DNA from: Aptenodytes patagonicus
Lineage: Eukaryota; Chordata; Aves; Sphenisciformes; Spheniscidae
DNA: 64,000 bases
Reading direction: 5' to 3'
Assembly: GCF_965638725.1 (NCBI RefSeq)
Contig: NC_134950.1
Location: 4,030,101 to 4,094,100, forward strand
Shown: in pieces, positions 1 through 46,494 of the stretch
Layout: each line of letters starts with the position of its first letter
How positions within the stretch are numbered: the first letter of the stretch is position 1
Made by a program: the position numbers and the translations under genes
Notes under the pieces: model-generated
Database searches by the model: none
Seen by the model: only the letters and a program-made list of their open reading frames with translations
What the model was told of the DNA's origin: nothing

Positions 1-1187
1 GCAAACAGGGGGTAAAGGAAGGGTAACGTGGGATGAAGAATACAGATTTTCTGGTCTTGCCTTCTATAGGAAAGAAGCATCATGAAGGGAGGAATAGATG
101 CTAGTGGGTGTTTTTATTCCCCCCATAGAAGATGTGTGTATTCACTACATAGGCCTTTTGGAGTGGCAAAGAACAGGGATTGTATTGCATGGAGGCATTG
201 CTCTTTACGAATGCAGAAAATACTATTACAGTCTTTATTTTAAATTGTTAGAAAAGGCATCTGGAATTAGTTCAGCATAATTTTCTAAAGTATAGGAAAG
301 TGAATGAATCATTATGGTCAAGTGTGATAAATAGCACTAAGAATGTTCTCCATTTCCCCCTTCATCGAGTAGAGGTTTACCTGAAGATGGAGTTATTTTG
401 TAGTTTGAATTCACATTTAACTTTAAACTGGGTTGCTGACTTGTGGGTAAGCCATAAGCATCCTCTCCATTGTTTGGATGAGGCTCACTATTTGGATGAC
501 TTAATTCAACGTTGCGGTTTGTAATTAAAAGCATTTCTCTGCATCCCTTAAGAAGCATTTCAGTAGTACTTTGTACAATTTTGCATATAGGGATCGGTTA
601 AGCCACCTGGATTATTAACAGTAAGGATAGATGTTTTAAGCTCTGTATGCTCCTTGTGTGCTCTGATGGTGCTCTTCTGCCACTTGCCCCACTTGCAGAT
701 GGCCAGTAGAGTGGTGAGAACCAGCTTGTTAGTATTTGAAAATTTGGAGGATAACTTTGAAGGTCTAGGCTGAAAGGAGAATGTGGGAAGAAAAAGAAAG
801 TACTAACACTTGGTGTCTTTTGCTAGTTGACATTGTCCAGAAGAAGCTAGAAAGAACTATTCTTAGTTTCTTGCCTGCTGCTTTCTGCTGGAGCATTGAT
901 CTCTTCCTCTTTGGTTCTCTGGCATTTTGTTCTTGTAGTCTTTCATGTATTCTTATTTGAAATGTGGTCATAACTTACAAAGCAAGCTGGATTGATGTCT
1001 TGTTTCTCCCTTTCATCTCTGACTGCAACACCCGCTCACACTATTGGTGTCTGGGAGTGATTCTGGTCTCTGGATCATATCACTTCTGGCACTATGAAGA
1101 GATCACACTCTGTCTTATGGGGGTCAAAAAGTAACCAGGATAACCAAGGGAGCTATAGATCTGTAACTGATTATTTATTCCAGACAA

Positions 1188-1282
1188 AATAATTGTAGAA
1201 TGGTTTGGGTTGGAAGGGACCTTTAAAGATCATCTAGTCCGACCCGCCTGCCGTGGGCAGGGACATCTTTCACTAGATAAAA
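1188..1282 (-). mobile_element. CR1 LINE 3'-end fragment
   Basis: The + strand reads a shortened form of the familiar avian CR1 tail in antisense: TAGAATGGTTTGGGTTGGAA, then AAAGATCATCTAGTCC, then GGGCAGGGACA. Sense CR1 ends in repeats of ATTCTATGATT, so the element lies on the - strand with its 3' end near 1188. It is a 5'-truncated, non-coding copy of about 95 bp. Confidence 0.9.
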
Positions 1283-2012
1283 GGGTTGACTTGAGAATTA
1301 ACACTGTTTGAATTCTTTTGCAGTAAGTGACAATTATTCCATAAAAATCATGTCTAGATTAGGTCTATTGAACATAATGCGATTACAGGTTTGAAGGCAA
1401 TGCTGTTTATCTAACACTTTGACTCCTTGTTAAGGTTTTTAACTTCATACTACAACGCTAAGGAATTAGAAGCAATCTGGCAGAGTGGGATCCCTAAACT
1501 TTTCAATAGTCATACGTCGGACTTAAAATATGGCCAAATATGAGGACAGGTCCTTCATTTTTGCTCATCAGTATTGAAGCAGCCATAGCTCTGATAGCCC
1601 ACCTTGGCATATGCAATGTGCTGTGGTTAGAAAGTATGTTAGCTGCTCACTGAGAGACCAGAAGAATCTTTAGAGAGGGGCTCCATCAAAAATGATGTGA
1701 ATCCTTGACAGGATCCAGGCACAGTTTATATATGGTCAGAGTGAGAAAAGAAATAACAGAACAGTAACGCATGCAGAGAAAATGAGGAATGCAAGAAGAT
1801 AGTTGAGCTAAGTATCTTTAAGGGTTGGCTTCCACATGTAAATGGAGACACGTGGTGGCCTGGAGTGAGCAGGTGCTTGAGAAAAGTACAGGAACAGACT
1901 GGATGCAATGGGGAACGGGGACACCCCATCCCTGAACAATCTAACTCTGGATAGCATTTGAGGGGCCGTTCCAGGAAAATAATGATTTGCCAGGTGTGGG
2001 GTGATACATGGC

Positions 2013-2586
2013 TGTCCTGGTTTTGGCAGGGACAGAGTTAATTTCTTTCCTAGTAGCTGGTACAGTGCTGTGTTTTGGATTTAGGATGAGAACAAAGTTG
2101 ATAAGGCACCGATGGTTTAGTTGTTGCTAGGTAGTGCTTACACTAGTCAAGGACTTTTCAGCTTCCCATGCTCTGCTGACTGAGAAGGCTGGAGGTGCAC
2201 AAGAAGCTGGGAGGGGGCACAGCCAGAACTGGCCAAAGAAACATTCCATACCAAGTGACGTCATGCTCAGTACATAAACTGGGGAAAGCTGGCCGGGGGG
2301 GCCGCTGCTCTGGGACTGTCTGGGCATCGGTCGGCAGGTGGTGAGCAATTGCACTGTGCATCACTTGCTTTGTGTATTATTGTTATTGTTACTATTTTAT
2401 TATTATTGCTATTATTATTTTATTTCAATTATTAAACCCCGCAAATTTCATGGGTTTTTATCTCAACCCACGAGTTTTTCTCACTTCTACTCTTCCAATT
2501 CTCTCTCCCATCCCACCAGGGGCGGGGGGGAGGAGTGAGTGAATGGCTGTGTGGTACTCAGTTGCCGACTGAGGTTAAGCCACACG
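2013..2586 (+). mobile_element. Solo LTR of an endogenous retrovirus (copy 1)
   Basis: The element starts TGTCCTGGTTTTGGCAGGG and ends near GGTTAAGCCACACG. It is flanked by the direct repeat ATGGC at 2008-2012 and 2587-2591. In order it contains a CRE palindrome TGACGTCA (2256-2263), a TATA-like TACATAAA (2271-2278), a TTATTA-type microsatellite (about 2375-2430) and an ATTAAA polyadenylation-type signal near 2432. No internal retroviral genes are present, so it is a recombined solo LTR. The same family recurs inverted at 28007-28571. A 5-bp duplication fits ERVL-like elements, but the class is inferred. Confidence 0.88.
2256..2278 (+). promoter_or_regulatory. CRE palindrome and TATA-like box in LTR copy 1
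   Basis: A perfect CREB/ATF consensus TGACGTCA (2256-2263) lies just upstream of TACATAAA (2271-2278), the likely LTR core promoter. Both are also present in the inverted copy at 28007-28571. Promoter use here is inference. Confidence 0.55.
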
Positions 2587-3889
2587 ATGGCTAGGAAACT
2601 CATCACAAATGCAAGGCAGATATTCAGAGGGGGAAGGCACTCTGGTGCATGAAGACGGTAAAAATCCAGCCTTCAGACATAGGAGAGGTAAACAAGGAAT
2701 AAGTGAGCTTGAGCTTTAGGGAAGGAAATTGAGATCTGCAGATTCAGTGATCCCAAAGGATGGATACAAGTGGCAACTTAAATCCACATTTTGGAGCGTG
2801 TATAGAGCTAGAGTTGCAACCTGTTTCAAAGCAGAAATGTGGCTCTGGACAAGTAAGAGTTGTACAGCATTGTTAACAGCGCTATGTCTTTACTTTGCTA
2901 CTAAGTAAAAGGACATGCAACTTCAGAAGTTGAATTTGATGTGTCCAATGACCACTTTGGGTGCTGTACAACTTACTGGATGTTACTTGATTTATAGGGC
3001 AATACGGATTTTACACTGAATTTATTCCTTATAGTGGACATAGGTAAGGTTTATAGGCTTGCCTCCTCCCCACCCACCTTTTTTTCCTGAGGACACCTTT
3101 AGTAATCTGTTAGCCCTCCACCCAGTTGCGTAATTGTCCTAATTGGCATAGCTAAGACAGCAAGTGGTTAAAGGAGTTGTTCTAAGTAGTCTTAGATATA
3201 CTTTATTTGCATAAAAAGGTAAGAAGAACTGTTTTTCCCTTTTACTCTTTACCTGTTTCCATACCTCCAGATGCTTATCAGGTTATTTGCCATGCTGGGC
3301 TCTACAAAGCACTTTTTCTAGAAGATGCATTATTAGCAGAAAGCCTCATGAAATCTTCTGGCAACCGCATCTTGGTAAAGAACCTTCAGTAGCTGATATT
3401 TAAGATAGTGCTGTAACAGATACTAGATTTAAATGAACTTCTGATCACATCATCTTTTCTTCTGCTTCCCTCCAGCACTTTCCTCATGGTTTGTTGAATT
3501 CTTGGGGATAACAGATAAGTCCGTTACCTTTATTTGTTGTGCATCATCTAATCCAACAATGCTATAGCTTGTCTGGAGAACTTTTAGTTTCCGTACTTTA
3601 AAACATGCTTAATGAGCAGCAGAGACAGACGTACAAGTTTCATATAGATTCTTCTACCCCTGTAATATCAAGGGACTATGAGCTGCAGCTTTGAGTTTTC
3701 CTTATCTCATAGAAAACACTGCCAGCCTTTTTCCTATCTTTCTCTAACGGTTCTTAACAGAAAGCCAGTGTGAAAGTTAAACTTCTCTATATAACCCAGA
3801 CTGTAAGAAAACTTGAAGACAGCCTAAAGCTTTTTTTCAGCTGGGTCCTAACAAGAAAAGGCTGAACTCCCTGTATTCCTTTTCTTGCT

Positions 3890-3915
3890 CTGGCTATATA
3901 TATATATGTAAATAA
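3890..3915. repeat. Short (TA)n run
   Basis: An interrupted TA dinucleotide run in intron 1. Confidence 0.7.
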
Positions 3916-4159
3916 AATACATAAAAACTCTGTGCAGATCCTGTCAAGGATTTGTATTGGATGTTTTCCACGTTCTTTCTGAATTCCCTCTATTACTGGT
4001 ATTTGAATAACTGTTTGTGGAAATGCTGTTTCCCCTGCTATGGGGCATCCCCTTTCCAAGTCTCCCATTCTCCCACTTCAAACTGCACTCACAAAAGGGG
4101 GCACTACTCGCTTGCAAGCCTAGTGACAGGCCACCAAGGTGGCTAGGGGAAGGAGCACA

Positions 4160-4500
4160 TGACATACCAGGAGAGGCTGAGAGAATCAGGTTTGTTCAAC
4201 CATAAGAAGAGAAGGCTAAAGGTTGATCTTCTGACTGTCTACAACTACCTACAGGGAAGCTATGGAGAAAACAGAGCCAGACTTGTGGCAGGTGCATCAG
4301 AACAGGACAGGAGGCAATGGACAGAAGCTGGAACACAGGAAACTCCAGCTGAGTATAAGGCAAGTTTATTTTACCACAGGGGTGATCAAACTCTGGAACA
4401 AGTTGTAAGAGGTGATGTAGAAACTCCATCCTTGAAGATATTCAAAACTTGACTGGACAAGTCAACTCCCTTCCAACCTACATTATTCTACGTTCATGAT
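4160..4500 (+). mobile_element. CR1 LINE 3' fragment, diverged
   Basis: The sequence opens with a CR1-typical GAGAGGCTGAGAGAATCAGG, then GTTCAACCATAAGAAGAGAAGGC. Further on come ACTCTGGAACAAGTTG and CCATCCTTGAAGATATTCAA, ending in CCCTTCCAACCTACATTATTCTACG. This is the 3' end and terminal non-coding part of CR1 in sense orientation, with an internal loss before the terminal block. It is old and non-functional; open frames over it are remnants. Confidence 0.88.
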
Positions 4501-7500
4501 ACTTGGCACCTCTACAGCAGCTGCTGGAAAAGCCTTTTCAAGCAGATGTGTCTGTTCTTTGCCAGTCTTGGTTCTTTTTAACCTGATCATGATGAACATG
4601 TTTGTCGCTTTTTTTTGTTTCCTGCAGTTCTGGAGGCAAAACAGCTGATCACTGGTTGAGGACAAGTTATTAAACCCCTTTTTTCTCAAGGAGTGATGCC
4701 TCCTCTCTGTGTCTGTGATGGAATCAGTAACTGACGTGGAGGCAGCAACAAATATGTGCAATGGTTGTATAGTCCGTGCTGTCTGCAAGGCTGGGGTTGG
4801 CAAGCAAGGTAGATCAAATCAAGTGCTGTAGGAGAATTGAATTACATATTAAATTAAAATTCTGTATACTAGCATGAAATTTGGCCTTCTTTTATTAAAT
4901 ACTTGGGTATCAAGTAATTAGTGTATCTAAAATACTTTGAAAAGTGCATCTTTTCATGTGCAGCAATATCTGAAAACACCCGTAATGATGATCCGGAAGG
5001 GCTGCCCTGTTGTCTGATGTTAGAAACCTTAACTGAAAGTGAAGCTTCCAAATAAGGCTTCCTTCCTTCACCTTAGTTTCATTCAGAGACTATATTTTTA
5101 GAAAAATGGTTTTAGAGAGACTTCCTATCGACAAATGTAGGTTGCATTAGCCCAATGCTAAAACATGCTTTGAGTTGTGAAAACATCACCTGATTATTAA
5201 ATATGCGTTAGGACTTGCCACACAAGGAAACTTATTGATATAATTATACTAGTATAATTATGCTCAGACGATTTCCTGTGTCGACAGGCCCTTGGATGCA
5301 ACTAGTTTGGCCCCTTATTTAGTAACTCATTAGGCCTCTGACTGCATATTAAAATTGCATAATTCTTTGCTAAAAACACTTCAGTGTGCAAGTTTAGTGC
5401 TGACTGGCAGCACTGGGTGCTGAGCAGACCAGCAGTTAAGCTTTAAAAAATGATGAAGAATGAAGGACAAAAGAAATTAATGCTCTAAGTCTGGGAAATG
5501 GTTCTAAATTAAACGGTCCTGAAATATCATCATTGCACAATTGCATGGATTTCGGAGTAGACGAGCTGAGCCATGCTCATTCAAAAGTGTGGCTCATTCA
5601 CACCTTTATATACTAGGAGTGTCTTGGCCAGCTGACTCCTTGAGTCACTCTTTTATCTCTAGTTTTGATCCACAATAACGTGCTGGAGTAAGAGCACAGA
5701 CACAGACAGCCTTGCGTTTGCAGTCGTGTTTTCAATTTGCAAAACACTGTTTTTGTACTAAAGCAGCATTTCTGGGATTGCGCAGAGTTCCTCTACCACC
5801 ACCTTTCCCCTACCACTCTTTTTACAGAGTAATTTTGCTTGACTATTAATTTTATTTCAGAAAACTGCCATGAGACTGTTATTTTTCTAATATCTGTCTT
5901 CTTCCAGATTTCTTTTTTTCAGTAGAAATTCCACTTCTTAAAATTGATAACTGTGAATGCTGAGTTTATGTAAATTGGATAAATTATAATAGGAAGTCTG
6001 GGTTTTTTGTGATAAAAATAAGCCTAAAGACAGTATACTGGCACCTCATTATTCAATACCCAGCTTACCTTACTTCACACCTTTAAAACGGGGCTCTTGA
6101 CGGTCTCAATCATCATAGCAAGGCTGAGAAGTTCTCATTATTCATATTATCTAGCAAATGAGTGAGGAGCTTCTGATACTTACCACACGGATGCTCCAGT
6201 TGATTTCATCTTTCTTCCAATTCAGTCTTCCCTTGACAGCACTTTAAAAGTAGAATCCAGGTATGCATGTAGGTTTTCCAACGCTTTGAAATAGTGTCTC
6301 TCTAAAAGAATCATCTGTGTTCATGAAGGAGTCTCTGAAAAACAGAAATGGAGCAAGTAATGCGCGTTGGGGTATGAATTTTGGCAGGTTTCCTCGGGCA
6401 GGGTGTCACCTTGAGCTCCAGTGGTATCCTGTGTAATGCACCTCACCACGTTGCAAAACCTCCCAGTAGGAACCTTTGTGCTAAGAAAAGCCTTCTCTTG
6501 TCGGTACGGTTTCTGTCATGTTTAAAAGTGAGGGAGTGATGGGAATTATGCAGGAGTGCTTGAATAAGGAGTTGGGGCAATTGAATCACTTTGAATGTGT
6601 AGCAACTGTGTTTTACGATTGAAACTCATGGGTTTTTTTCTTCGATAGAAAAGAATAATAAAGCTCTATCCTTTCCTGTCAGCACCGAATTCACTGTTTT
6701 GTGACTCCGTACACTTCACAGCTGGTTGCTGTAATACATTTTACACAAGGTAGTTTGATTTTTGCATTCTTAATTTGAGGCAGTAGTCCAAAAAGTGAAT
6801 TCAGATCAGCAGTTGTAATACTTAGGTTTTTTCCCTTGAAGTTCAGTTCACATCCCTCAGTCCTACAGCCAACACATACGTATCTATTTTATGTGGCAAA
6901 AATACAGGTTGACTGCTTATCGGGTCAATGCTGCTGTTTAATAAACAGTACTTATCTCCTTGAAGCAACACCCTGCCCTGAATAAGTTTGCCTAGGGAGT
7001 TGAGCCAGAAATAGCTTGCCTTTTTTTTTTTAATTGGCTTGTAAAAAAAAAAAAAAATCATTGAAAAAGATGTTTAAAATGAAAATACAGGTAGGTAGTA
7101 GTCCTGCTTTCTGAACAGCATGGTTCTTTTTTGTTGGGTTTTTTTTTTTTCCTCTGTCAGATGTGCAGATTGTAAAACTCTGCGATCACATCTTTCCCCA
7201 GGAGTCTGTGCTTCTCCCAGTGTTTCATGTTATTCTCAAAACTGAATATATGCCCTTACTTTTATTTACTGTTTGTCACTAAAACGCCACTGGAGGAATG
7301 TAATGACGTAGTTGAGCAACATGTGATTATGTTGATCCCTGAACACTTAGATATGGCTTTGTTACGCCCCTGTGAGAAGTAGTAAACAATCCCATTTTAA
7401 TACAGCGGGAGGAGGATGTATTACTTAATTACAAAATTACTTAATTTTGTGGCTTAAATAGCTTGGGGGGGGGGGTTCCCCTCCATGATGCTAGTCTTTG

Positions 7501-10500
7501 TACTTCCAACTCTTGTAAACTTTTTTTTTCGTATTCCTGAAAACTAGCCGTCACGTACCAAATCTGGCACAGAAGAAGGAAGGGCAGGGGAACTGGGATG
7601 TGGCAGTAGATACAGAAACGTTAGGAGGCATAAAAATAGACAGCAAAGAAAAGGGGAATGCTTAATATTGATGAGATAATGGTTGACCAGCCAATAGTGG
7701 TAAGGCTGGAATGCACAGTGTAGTTAACAAGAAATGGAAATGTTAAAATACAAATGCCGGGGGCCTGGGCAGAAAATTAAAGTATTTTTGAATGGGTGGT
7801 GCTATGGGGTTCATATGGAACAACGCAAAAAAATCATAGAATAACGTTAATGACTAGGACGTGATTTTCAAATGGGAATGTTCTGTTACAAAAGATGGAA
7901 ATAAAAATAAGTGCTTTAGTGCAGTGATGAGCTATGAAGCATTAAGCAACAGAATGGCTGAAATCATAGGTGGAAGCCAGATTTCTTTGGGAAAAGATGG
8001 TAAGTGAGATTCTGATGGAGTAGAGGTAGATGCTTGCTGCAGCTCCTCCTGATCTGATTTGGAGATGGATAATAGAAACCTTTGCAAGTATAAATATTTG
8101 TGGGAGTATTTTTTATGTTACTTTCCAGCTGTAGTGATAATGCTATGAATAACTTTGTTAATTGTCATATCTACAATAGAGGGTTCTTTCCGATTAATGA
8201 GACAGAAACTTTGTGAATTTGTCATAACAAGCAAGGGGATATGGTGGCTGCGGGGGCCACCTGAGTGAGTGAATCACCTTCAGAAAAATACTTGAAGTAA
8301 GCAGAGGTCCTGTAAGTGTTGGGAGAAGATGACAAATCCATACTTTAGAAGTCAAGATGTGCAGGAATTTAAAAAAAAGAACAAAAACAAACAAAAAAAA
8401 CCCCAAACAAAAACCTGCCAAAGGTTGGGCGGAATTAGTCGACTTAAGTGTTTCAACGTGCCTTCAGGGATGTAAATAGGAAAGGTCAGAGGGGCAGATG
8501 GGCTGCTTGCAGTGAGGACTGGGTTGTAGGTAAGTGTCTAGAGCTATTGTGTGAAAACTAAGATACTTTGCTTCATTTCTCAGTACAGGTGCTGACACTG
8601 CAAAGGCAAGATGGATAAATAGTAAGAATAATACTCAAATGAGAATTGCTATATTTCCATTGAAAGCAAAACTGAAGGAGTTGGTGTACTTAAATTAGGG
8701 AGACAGAATAATCTTTTATCACAGAAACCTGAAGTTTTAGGTCATGGAAATGCAAGTCTTCAGCAACAAACATCTTTAACATATTGATCAAGTTAGTGTT
8801 AGAGAATCACAGACTTTAATGGCAATGTTTGCAAAAGGGAGGAAAAAAAGCAAATTGAACTGCCATAACATCACATCAAAAGGGTGTATGCCTCAGAATA
8901 TGTTCGGAAGACAAGATCTGAAACAAACTTCCCAAACGTAAAACAAATGAGAAAACCCAAGATTTTTTAAAATAAATAAATAAAATAACTAACAAAAAAA
9001 TGTATCGTGTTCCCAATGTCAAACCAAACTATCTGGATTCTGATGAAATATCTGGTATGTGGGAAAACTGGTGCTGAAAGTCAGGTTAGAACAGTAAAAA
9101 TAAGTAAGGACATGCTGATGAGTGGGGAAAGTGGCCATGGGAAGTGTTGAAGGGTAAAGTGGGGAAATGATGCTACTAAGGTTGGGAATGGTTTTGTTTA
9201 TTATTTCATTAATGATCTTATGCATAAATGTTAGGAATAAGTACATCACACTTCATCACGGGGCATAGGAGGCATTGTCAGAAAAGGAGGACCTGAGCAT
9301 CATGCAAAAAGCAGTAGGGTAATAGATATGGGTTAAATAATCTATATATTAAAGATCATGTAGCTGGGAGTTACTAGTGAACTGGGAGATGATCAGTCAT
9401 AAACAACCGAGACAAGCATGCATGTACTGACTGGTCACTGGATGGCCTAGAGCTTCTGTTATAAGGCAGTGGTACAACAGGCAAATGCGGTTTAGGGCTC
9501 ATAAACCTGACGTTTCCAATTGAGAGATGAAAGCATCAGTGCGGTTGTGCTGGACCCTATGGGACCTCGTGTAGAATAACACTTGGTCTTGTTCAGGAAA
9601 GGTGAGCTGAAAATGCATTAGCTTGAAAAATGACTGGAAGGATGAGAATGAAGCCTGGTTTATGAGAAGAGACTAATAGAAGTAGTGTATCCTAGAATTA
9701 AGAATTAAATGGGAATTTGGTTTAAATCTAAAAATACAATAAGGAGTACTTTAATCTGAAGGTTAGTGAGTATAACCGGACAATGAATAAATAAAAATGG
9801 AAGGATGTTTCTGAGCATTAGAGCATCACCGTACTGGAACAGCTTTCCAGTAGGGAAAACGAGGGTGGGAAAGTGGTGACTGATCTGTTAATGAAGCAAT
9901 GTGTATTGTTTCTGGTGCTAGCAGAGGAGTGAATTTGATAGTCCCAGGAAACCACACCTGGATTCTTACATAAGTAATGAGAAGCCTCCTGGGTTATTTC
10001 ACATGTGAAGATTTTGCTGCAAGTTGTTACTGCTCTAAACCATGGAAAACCTGAGTACTGATGCTGCAGGAGTCTTGAATACTCAAGTTGGTACCTTACA
10101 CACTTCTCTCTGGATTTTTAATGGAATTTCCTAGATTGAAACAACCACCAGCAGCTATTATGCTTCTGCTTCATGTTGTCTGATCTACGGCTGGCGTTTG
10201 AGCTCAAAAATACAGTACAGCAGCAGCAGACCATTTGCTCTGTTTGCTTTTTGTTTAAAGGAAGCAGTAGGATATAGTTTAATTCTAATACATAGCGTTT
10301 TCCAGAGAGCTGCAACATGTAGGAACAGCTCCTATGCTGTATTCCCCTTTTCGGCAAGCTGCGCGGTATGGTCATTAAGCAAAATGTATATGGGTGAAAT
10401 GCATGCACTGTATTCGCTTTAGATGCATGCAACTCATCCAAATGTGATCACAAAGGTGGTTTAAGTGGTAGAAACTCCATTTTATAGGTGTTTGCTCAAA

Positions 10501-10895
10501 TAAATGTGGTTAGGTGATTTGCTTCAATGTCTGTTTTGAAACGGAGGTTCTTCCCTGCAATGAAGATCTGGTTCTCACTTTCCCAGCAGTGCCCACTTGG
10601 CCTCTCAAATTCCCACCCAGCTGACTTGTAGTATAGGAAAATGCAACTGATTTTAAGATTTTATTCAGTAATCAGGGCTAGGAAATACAGCAAATGGTGA
10701 ACCAGCATGGGAAGAAGACAGTCAGAATTCATGGACTCCTGATAGCGGGGGGTGGGGTTTTTTCAGTTTTTAGATTGTTTAAAAAAAGTTACCAGTTTAA
10801 ATATGCTGTGCTTCCTTGGTCAAATAGCCTGTAAATTTGTTTAACTGTCAATTTGATAGAGCTGATGGCTAATTTGTGCTCTCTCTTTCTTTCAG

Positions 10896-43606
<32,711 letters not shown>

Positions 43607-44582
43607 CATGTTTTAATGTTTAGCGACTCAGTACAATACAGAGTTGGATTCACATGAGACCAGCTGCACTTAGACCAACAGTTGCCCAAGCTACAGTGAC
43701 AGCCAGCAATGAGTGATGCATCTTAATTTTTTTTTTTCCCATTTGCAAGAAAGCCTTCCGTCCAGAATTTCAGACTTGATTATGAACTGCATTCTTGTAC
43801 CAACCCCACTATTGTTGGAAATGTGGTTTGCCAAAAATCTCTATACCAAATCTCTGCTTGGTATAAAACAGACCCCTATTTTATAATTAAATCAAAAGCT
43901 GTGATCTCAGGGCTTAGGGAAAAAAAGAAACACAACAAAACAAAACAACAACTCAACCCACAGAACTCCTCATTCAGTTTGCTATTCATTGAATTGCTTT
44001 TAATAATTTGGAAAGATCTAATTCATACTGAAGTTTGATGGGCTAAAATGCTGTGAATTAGCTTTTAATACAAAGGAAAGCAAAGCATTTTTTGACTATT
44101 TATGAAGCCTTGATTATTCTAGATGCATTTACAAAATTTTTATTTTCAAAAGAAGAGAGTGACAAAATTCTGGTTTTCAACTGTCTTATAAAGATTATTC
44201 TCTGTGTCTAAGGGCAGATGTATTTTCTGACGCTTGTTCTTGAATGTTTTTTATTGTGCTGCATTTGAAAATGTTTTTCATAGACTAAAGAAGAATTTTA
44301 AAAAAGAATGAACTTGTACCTGAGCTTTTAATAGGTCCAGTTAGATTGGCAAAAGAAAATGTGCCATTTAAAAAAAAAAAAAAATTTGTAAAGAATTTTT
44401 TTTTTAAAATCATACTGACAGCTAACTTTAGAATTTCTCATATAGGACTGTGACACTTACTTTCCAAAGTCTCTAAAGAATACGGGTCTGTGGTGATAAA
44501 TACAGTACAATCCTTTTTCACTGTTGTTTGAGTTAATGTAAATTTTATATATGTTTCACAGTATTAATGTGATAGACTAGAT

Positions 44583-44606
44583 GATGTTATTTATTTTTAT
44601 TTACTA
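44583..44606 (+). promoter_or_regulatory. AU-rich segment in AGO2 3' UTR
   Basis: The sequence reads TGTTATTTATTTTTATTTAC, with overlapping ATTTA pentamers, a candidate AU-rich element. Function is not shown. Confidence 0.4.
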
Positions 44607-46472
44607 AGGAGTGCTCATTATACTTCTGTTGACATATCAAGAATGCTTTGGATTTAGAAATTAAAACCTTATCGTGGGGACGTTACTTTTCAAATGCAAA
44701 AATATGCAATTGACTTTGATGTGAGAGTTCAGAGATACATACAGTGTATATTGTATAGCTTGTAATTTGTAGAAAGGCTTTTTAAGCATGCACACAACAT
44801 AGCAGGTTTTACCTGTGCAGTTCAGAGACGCACACGAGGCCAACATTCTACATTCATTCAAGCACAAAACAATTGTATTTTATTTATATGTTGAATATTG
44901 GTGAAGCAGGAGCTCTAGTAGAGGAGAGTGGCTCACTGTTTGTAGTTTAGACAAAAGTCAGAGAATCTATGCAGTAAAGATAAATCTTAAGAAACTGAAG
45001 TTTACTTATGAAGGGAGGTGAAACTCTCTTCATTATGCATAAGGTCAATAGTAAATGTGAGAGTTTTGCCATTCTCTTAGAAGAAGCATTAATTAAAACT
45101 GATAATTATTAGACAAACGCTTCCGTTAGTTTGCACACTGGGTTCATAAAAAAACCGTAATACATATGTAAACCATTGCACTAATTATGATGCCACAAGC
45201 AGGTTTAGAAGAGAATGGAAAAAGCCTAGGAAACGTGTTTATGCTGACTTGATTTTGTTTATTTTTCATAGGATAACTGAAATAACATGCTAAGAGGCAG
45301 GTTTTTAAAATGTAATTCTCTTCCACTGATTCATTTTGCTTCATCTTTTCCATTTTCTCTTAGCAGATGCTCAGTCACTGTTTTGAATACATTTACCTCT
45401 AGCCACTGAGACGGGCGAGTAGCTTTAACCAATACAGAGCTCTGTGCCATATACCGGATAGACTATAACCAGTTGCTGTCGAATAAGCTAGAAAATGCCC
45501 AACCTTTGCTGCATAAAGAGTTTTAGGTACATAACTTTGTGCAAGTTCTGATCTTCACCTTGTAGTAGTGTCTAGGTTGTCAGTGGTGTTCAGGTGAAAT
45601 AACAATGTAAAATCTATTAATAGATTAATTGTATTATTCTAATTTGGTAATTAGGCTGCTGGGTCAGATTTTCTTCTTGGTCATAGTTATGTAAATCCAG
45701 ATTTTAGATTATGCTGGTATAACAGAAAGCAAATTCCAGGTCGTATTGTCTGTCTTTCTGTGTTTCAGCCAGGTTGTACATACCTCCCCTAAAGTACTGC
45801 TAAACTGGAAAACCTTTCCATGGTGGGTGTGTTGCACTTCTCCGTGCGTTTGCTTGAGAGGTTTCAGATTTCAGTGAAGATTTTAATTTGGCAGAGTTTT
45901 ATATGAGAATTATTTTTTTATATGAATTATTATTAACAAATAGGAAAAAGATCAACCATTTTAAGATGCCATTTAGTTTATTTGCTCTTCGTTATGCAGA
46001 GACCTCGTGGATGTGAAATCCATCCTCCTCTTTCCTCTTTGCGCAGATCTGGAATAAAAGACTTTATACAAGTGGTCAGATGGGGTGAGGCGGGCAGCAG
46101 CTGTCTTGACCTCAAATCTTCTGAAGCAGACTGTGGGACTTCACTGCATCCTAGCTGGGATGTATTCTTTGGGCTGGAATAGTCATTGCAGCTCCGTTTT
46201 GTGAGAAAAGGAGTATTAGGCAGACGCTTAATCTGAGAGTAGCTGTTGTCTGTGTATCCTCTTGGAATGAAGAGAAATTTTGTGTAGCTTTCCTTCCCTG
46301 AGTATGAAGAACTTGGGATGGTTATATGCATTTCAGGCTAGGGACATTTTTATCTTTTACAGATCTTTCTAAGCCTCTAATACTGCTAATTCTTTACAGC
46401 TTGATTTCTCCCTCCTTTCCTCTCCCCTCCCCCCCCCAAGTGGTGAATTAATGAATAATTTAAAGCATTTTT

Positions 46473-46494
46473 AAAAAAAAAAAAAAAAAAAAAA
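46473..46494 (+). repeat. A22 homopolymer in AGO2 3' UTR
   Basis: Twenty-two consecutive A. It could prime oligo-dT internally and produce false 3' ends in RNA data. Similar runs lie at 44370-44384, 55149-55168 and 55580-55596. Confidence 0.9.

Larger units (their letters stand above)
1..10895 (+). other. AGO2: AGO2 intron 1 (3' part)
   Basis: This stretch lies upstream of the exon 2 acceptor, so it is intron 1 of AGO2 if exon 1 is upstream, as in other vertebrates. No CpG island and no exon-1-like coding start was seen. It holds two CR1 fragments, one solo LTR, a short TA run near 3894 and several A/T-rich runs. The remainder shows nothing I can name. Short open frames here have no recognisable protein similarity. 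Confidence 0.85.

Noticed and set aside
1..10895. Search for AGO2 exon 1 or a CpG-island promoter inside the window
   Set aside because: No GC-rich region and no ATGTACTCGGG-like start followed by a donor was found; exon 1 must be upstream.
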